NCBI GenBank assembly: GCA_026004795.1
Contig: BPJV01000004.1
Location: forward strand, 62,001-126,000
DNA: 64,000 nucleotides
Direction of reading: 5' to 3'
Source of the DNA: Pirellulaceae bacterium
GTDB taxonomy: Bacteria; Planctomycetota; Planctomycetia; Pirellulales; Pirellulaceae
Shown: positions 60,663-64,000 of the stretch, piece after piece
How the letters are laid out: each line of letters begins with the position of its first letter
How positions within the stretch are numbered: the stretch's first letter is position 1
Program-made: the position numbers and the translations under genes
Notes under the pieces: model-generated
What the model was told of the DNA's origin: nothing
What the model saw: the letters and a program-made list of their open reading frames with translations, nothing else
Databases searched by the model: none

Positions 60663-61967
60663 ATGAGGCGCGGATCCCTCACTACGCATTACTCCCATTC
60701 ACCCATGATTGTACGATTCTGTCTCTACTCTGTCGTCAAGAACCTCCGCTTCGCCAACCCGTTTCTTCCCATTTACCTTCTTGAACTCGGCTTTTCGTAC
60801 GCGCAGATCGGTGCGATGCTCGGATTCGAGAGACTGGTGACTGGATTATTGGAGGTTCCGTCGGGCTATGGCGCTGATTATTGGGGACGGAGGACGGTAT
60901 TGGCCTGGTCCTTTGCCTGCCATGCGACTGGACTGTTGGTCATCGCGCTCGCCGCTGGCTTTGGCGCTCTCCATCCCATTTGGTTCTATGTTGGTTTGGG
61001 AATATTCGGCGTGGGAGAGGCTTTTCGAACAGGGAGCCACAAGGCAATCATGCTGGACTATCTGCAACTGCAGGGGCTACGAGCTGAAACCACGGCCATC
61101 CTCGCGTTGGCGCGGACGTTCTCCAAATCGTCCTCCGCTCTGGCTGGAGTTGCGGCTGGGCTGCTGCTCTACTTCTTCCAGGACTATGTGATTCTGTTTT
61201 GGTTGTCCGCTTTCGCCGGCGCGACCGGCTGTCTCCTGATACTCAGCTATCCAAAATCTCTGGAGGGTGAAGTCAGCAGACAGCGGTCGGCTCTGGGTGA
61301 GACGAGACATGGAGAGGCATACAAGGTGCCAAACCTACTGCGTAACAAACGTTTGTGGCCCGTGCTCGGTCAATCTCTCATCTACGAAAGCCAGGTGGAA
61401 GTGATTCTCAAGTTTTTTTTGCAACCGTTCTTGTATCAGGGACTGTCAAGCATCGGATATTCATTTCCAACGGCTGGTGGAAAGAGTGTACAAACCACCG
61501 GGGCCATTCTGATTGGGATCAATGAGATGTTTCGCGATATGCTTGGCGCCATCGGAGCTAGTTTCAGCGGCCGCGCCGAAAGACGATTTCGCCATCGCAG
61601 CACCGGTGTGAATTTTATCCACCTAGCGACCACAGCCGTCGTTGCCGTACTGGGTTTTACCACCATCCATCCCGTGAAGTTACTCCCTGTTGGATTGGTC
61701 GCCATCGGAGCCACAACATTTTTGCAGAATCTCCGCCGCCCTATGTTCGTTAGCCTGATGGATGAGGTCGCGAATCGACCACTCCGCGCTACTATTCTTT
61801 CGCTCGACAGCCAAGCGCGGAGCTTAACCGTCGCGGTGCAACTTCCCCTTATGGGGATCGCCGCCGATACCTGGGGCCTGTGGACCGTTGTATGCTTCTC
61901 TTCACTATTAATGATGGTCGGTTTGGTGCAGTTTTCTGCCTACTCGCCAAAGTGTTACGATTATTGA
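60663..61967 (+). CDS. Major facilitator superfamily transporter
   Basis: The protein has around ten to twelve helices and the MFS loop 2-3 motif in a form such as GYGADYWGRRTVLAWSF. It follows the importer ATPase at once and could export the siderophore or a related ligand, as MFS exporters often do. Other segments are PFLPIYLLELGFSYAQIGAML, RTFSKSSSALAGVAAGLLLYF and, late, VGLVAIGATTFLQNLRRPMFV. ATG 60663 is a working choice; ATG 60705 is possible and the frame opens at 60603. The 3' end overlaps the transposase remnant by seven bases. Confidence 0.78.
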   Translation: MRRGSLTTHYSHSPMIVRFCLYSVVKNLRFANPFLPIYLLELGFSYAQIGAMLGFERLVTGLLEVPSGYGADYWGRRTVLAWSFACHATGLLVIALAAGFGALHPIWFYVGLGIFGVGEAFRTGSHKAIMLDYLQLQGLRAETTAILALARTFSKSSSALAGVAAGLLLYFFQDYVILFWLSAFAGATGCLLILSYPKSLEGEVSRQRSALGETRHGEAYKVPNLLRNKRLWPVLGQSLIYESQVEVILKFFLQPFLYQGLSSIGYSFPTAGGKSVQTTGAILIGINEMFRDMLGAIGASFSGRAERRFRHRSTGVNFIHLATTAVVAVLGFTTIHPVKLLPVGLVAIGATTFLQNLRRPMFVSLMDEVANRPLRATILSLDSQARSLTVAVQLPLMGIAADTWGLWTVVCFSSLLMMVGLVQFSAYSPKCYDY

Positions 61968-63206
61968 TCTAAACGCCTTGTTGCATTTGGGCGTTGTCTT
62001 CCAAAGCTAATGAGGGGATTGAAGCGTCTTGGGCCTGCGAGACAGGGCTCCCCAAAAACGGCGCCATGGGTTTGGGACGCGCGGTGCACATGTTCTATCA
62101 CATGGATGAAGTCCACAATCGGTTCGAACGTGGGAAAGTGCTTACGGTGGATGGTCCAGTTGTAATGGAGGCCATCGCCGAGAAAGGCTCGCCGTGCGGC
62201 CCTATAGAAGCCGCGACGATCTGCTTCGGCTGCCATCATCGAGCCAAACTCATCGCTGCAAGACAGTGAGGAAAGGCAACTTCGAAACAGAGGCTGTGGA
62301 CGCCACGAAAAGTCCGACTCCTCCGCCTCAGCGGTCTGATCCACTTGGACTTCAGCATCGCAGTCGCCAAGCCCCACAAGCAGTTTGCCCATGATTTTCC
62401 GACTCGAAAAGCATTCGGGCAATTCCGGACAAGGATCGCTGGCGTAGGTCTTGGTCGCCATCCGATGGAAGCTTGCGTTCTTCGTCTCACGCCAATGCGG
62501 ATCAAAAACACCATGGCCACCACCGGCCTGCCGCGTCTGCATGCGGCCGCCATCGATCTGCACACAAGCTAGCTGCGGAGTCGGGAGAACTTCGTTCTTC
62601 GGTTGGGAAAGCGAGCGGTTTTTCCATCGCTCAGTACGTTCATCACGCGATGCTCGCAACTGGCGGCCGACTAGCGTCGTCAGTTCGCTGACCTGCTTCG
62701 CCGAAATCGGGATATTCAAGAATTTGCGAATCAGTTTGGCAGCAATCGCGTACGATTTGCAACTGCCACCGGCCATTACGATCAGTTCCAACGTATGGCT
62801 GTCATACTGCCGACCGTTCAGGCGCAGAGTTTCACGCTGAGGGAAAAAAAGAACGCCGACAAGCGTTGCAGAAGAACTTCAGTTCCGAGAGCTTGACCGG
62901 GCCAAGCCTCGTCAATATCTCGCGGTCGACCACATCAAGCAGTGGCCATGCTTGTCCGCACTGCGGACAAGCTTGCTCTTCCTGAAAGTGCTGCTGATGC
63001 TGTTTGGTGGCTGCCACCTCGAATTCCCGTGCCGCCCGCTGCGCTGCTTGGTACCCAATCTCTTCGATCTCCCGAAAAGTCACATTCTTGCCAGGGCCAT
63101 CCGCTCCGAATTCCCGCTGGGCAACCAACTCAGCCAACTCCACTATTTTCTGCTGAATCTTTCGCTCCAACGACGACTGATGAGTGTTCTGATCGACGAT
63201 AGTCAT
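61961..63206 (-). pseudogene. ISKra4-like transposase, frameshifted and truncated
   Basis: Two minus-strand frames together resemble an ISKra4-type transposase. The first (from ATG 63206) contains a zinc-finger-like pair, ACPQCGQAWPLL and FFCNACRRSFFP. The second has the core QLACVQIDGGRMQTR, GVFDPHWRETKNASFHRM and LGDGLHYNWTIHRKHFPTFEPIVDFIHVIEHVH. The change of frame falls on a run of seven A (plus strand 62844-62850); removing one base joins the frames in the expected way. The family usually has over 100 further residues, which are missing here. No terminal repeats were found. Confidence 0.65.
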
Positions 63207-63449
63207 GCTAATTCCCTCCCTGGTCGCAGCCAAATTCTCCATCTTGTTGTCCCAGCCAGTCTCCAGTCTTCATATTTCCGTCATCCAACGCCAGACCAAT
63301 CCATCTCGCGCATTAAGCTTCATGCACCCGCGAGCTAACTGCCGAGTACACTCCTCTTGCTATGAAGCGAGCACTTGCTGTACGGTTGCCAACGGGAGTT
63401 AGAGAGAAGGAACGAAGTCGCCGGCCAACCTCTGCATGCAATTGGCGCG

Positions 63450-63920
63450 ATGGACGTGTTGAACTCAGTTGACACCAAGTATCATCGGAGCGGGACCGTT
63501 CCCTGCCCTGCTTGGAGACTGTGGGGGTTGCGAGCCGCCTACGCTGCGACGTCACTGGTGGGGATTGTCATCGGATCCCTGATGCTGTGCTTCCCCCGGA
63601 TGTCGCACAAAATCCTCGGGTTTCCCCGGCAATTGCCCGAGTGTGATGCGATTGTCTTTGGCCTGTTGGCCACGATGTGGTTGGCGGTAGGACTGGTTTG
63701 CTTGGACGCTATTCGCAAACCGTTCCGGTACCTTGTTTTGTTGAGAATCCAACTCCTCTACAAAACCATTTGGTTATTGGTGGTTGCCTTGCCCATGTGG
63801 TGTCGTGCTTCGTTGCCAGATTATGGGTGGACACTTCTACTGGGCAATGCGGCGTGGGTTGTCTTGGATATCGCGGCCATTCCCTGGTTTCCAGTGGAAG
63901 AGTCGCAAGGTGAGGCGTGA
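63450..63920 (+). CDS. Membrane protein, four helices, function unknown
   Basis: This 156-residue protein begins MDVLNSVDTKYHR. Four hydrophobic helices follow, for example AAYAATSLVGIVIGSLMLCF, GLLATMWLAVGLVCLDA, IQLLYKTIWLLVVALPMW and LLLGNAAWVVLDIAAIPWF. The last two helices contain the charged or polar residues typical of small channel- or DUF4345-like proteins, but no family can be named. ATG 63450 is preferred; the frame opens at 63375. It lies outside the transposase remnant. Confidence 0.6.
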   Translation: MDVLNSVDTKYHRSGTVPCPAWRLWGLRAAYAATSLVGIVIGSLMLCFPRMSHKILGFPRQLPECDAIVFGLLATMWLAVGLVCLDAIRKPFRYLVLLRIQLLYKTIWLLVVALPMWCRASLPDYGWTLLLGNAAWVVLDIAAIPWFPVEESQGEA

Positions 63921-64000
63921 GGTGCGGGCGGCCGGTAGGTGCTGCCACCAGGGGCGGTCCGTTGGGCACAACTTTGCCAGTGAGCAGCACGTGGCGCGAG

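Noticed and set aside
63709-63990. Minus-strand frame at the right edge
   Set aside because: It is antisense to a membrane protein with clear helices and has a low-complexity Pro/Thr-rich translation.

Overview
The window reads as chromosomal DNA of a planctomycete, probably of the Pirellulales. The evidence is a DUF1559 protein with a prepilin-type N-terminus, a BBP7-like outer-membrane barrel, a secreted sulfatase, an SHD1-like secreted protein, an FHA-GAF-SpoIIE phosphatase and an intergenic repeat of the 'GEAPAEP' type. Most of the DNA is GC-rich; about 52.3-62 kb is visibly richer in A/T. This assignment is inferred from gene content, not from a database search.

Layout. 0-9 kb: a partial nitrite/sulfite reductase, then a plus-strand run of cdsA, an enoyl-CoA hydratase-like gene, a small membrane protein, a sulfatase, a secreted EEP-family hydrolase and a CobW-type GTPase. 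9-14.5 kb (minus): a Gfo/Idh/MocA oxidoreductase, the signalling phosphatase, a membrane protein and fumC. 14.8-23.4 kb: a GntP permease, ftsK, a lipoate ligase-like gene, and efp divergent from epmB, which together suggest lysine modification of EF-P. Two copies of a structured repeat of about 120 bp lie here. 23.5-30 kb: the BBP7 barrel, aroB with two frameshifts, nnrE, an AroE-like protein that has lost its catalytic residues, and a membrane protein. 30-37 kb: a tripartite RND efflux system, with the outer-membrane component divergent from the adaptor and pump. 37-44 kb: map, a HAMP-like membrane protein, and the RNase Y-YmdB pair with overlapping start and stop. 44-49.7 kb: a fused hydantoinase/5-oxoprolinase and the SHD1-like protein.

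From 49.7 to 63.2 kb the character changes. guaB is recognisable along its whole length but carries about twenty single-base indels. A broken IS3-type transposase follows. Then come a three-gene minus-strand operon (unknown protein, putative 2OG-Fe(II) oxygenase, ThuA-like protein), a DUF1559 protein, an iron-siderophore/cobalamin-type ABC importer (binding protein, two permeases, ATPase) with an MFS exporter, and a truncated, frameshifted ISKra4-like transposase. I read 51.3-63.2 kb as an acquired segment bounded by insertion-sequence remnants. No tRNA, rRNA or CRISPR array was seen.

The most original candidates are the three-gene operon at 52.3-54.5 kb, the AroE-like pseudoenzyme at 27.6-28.6 kb and the paired nested-palindrome repeats. 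The guaB damage looks more like a sequence-quality problem than biology, but it needs to be settled.
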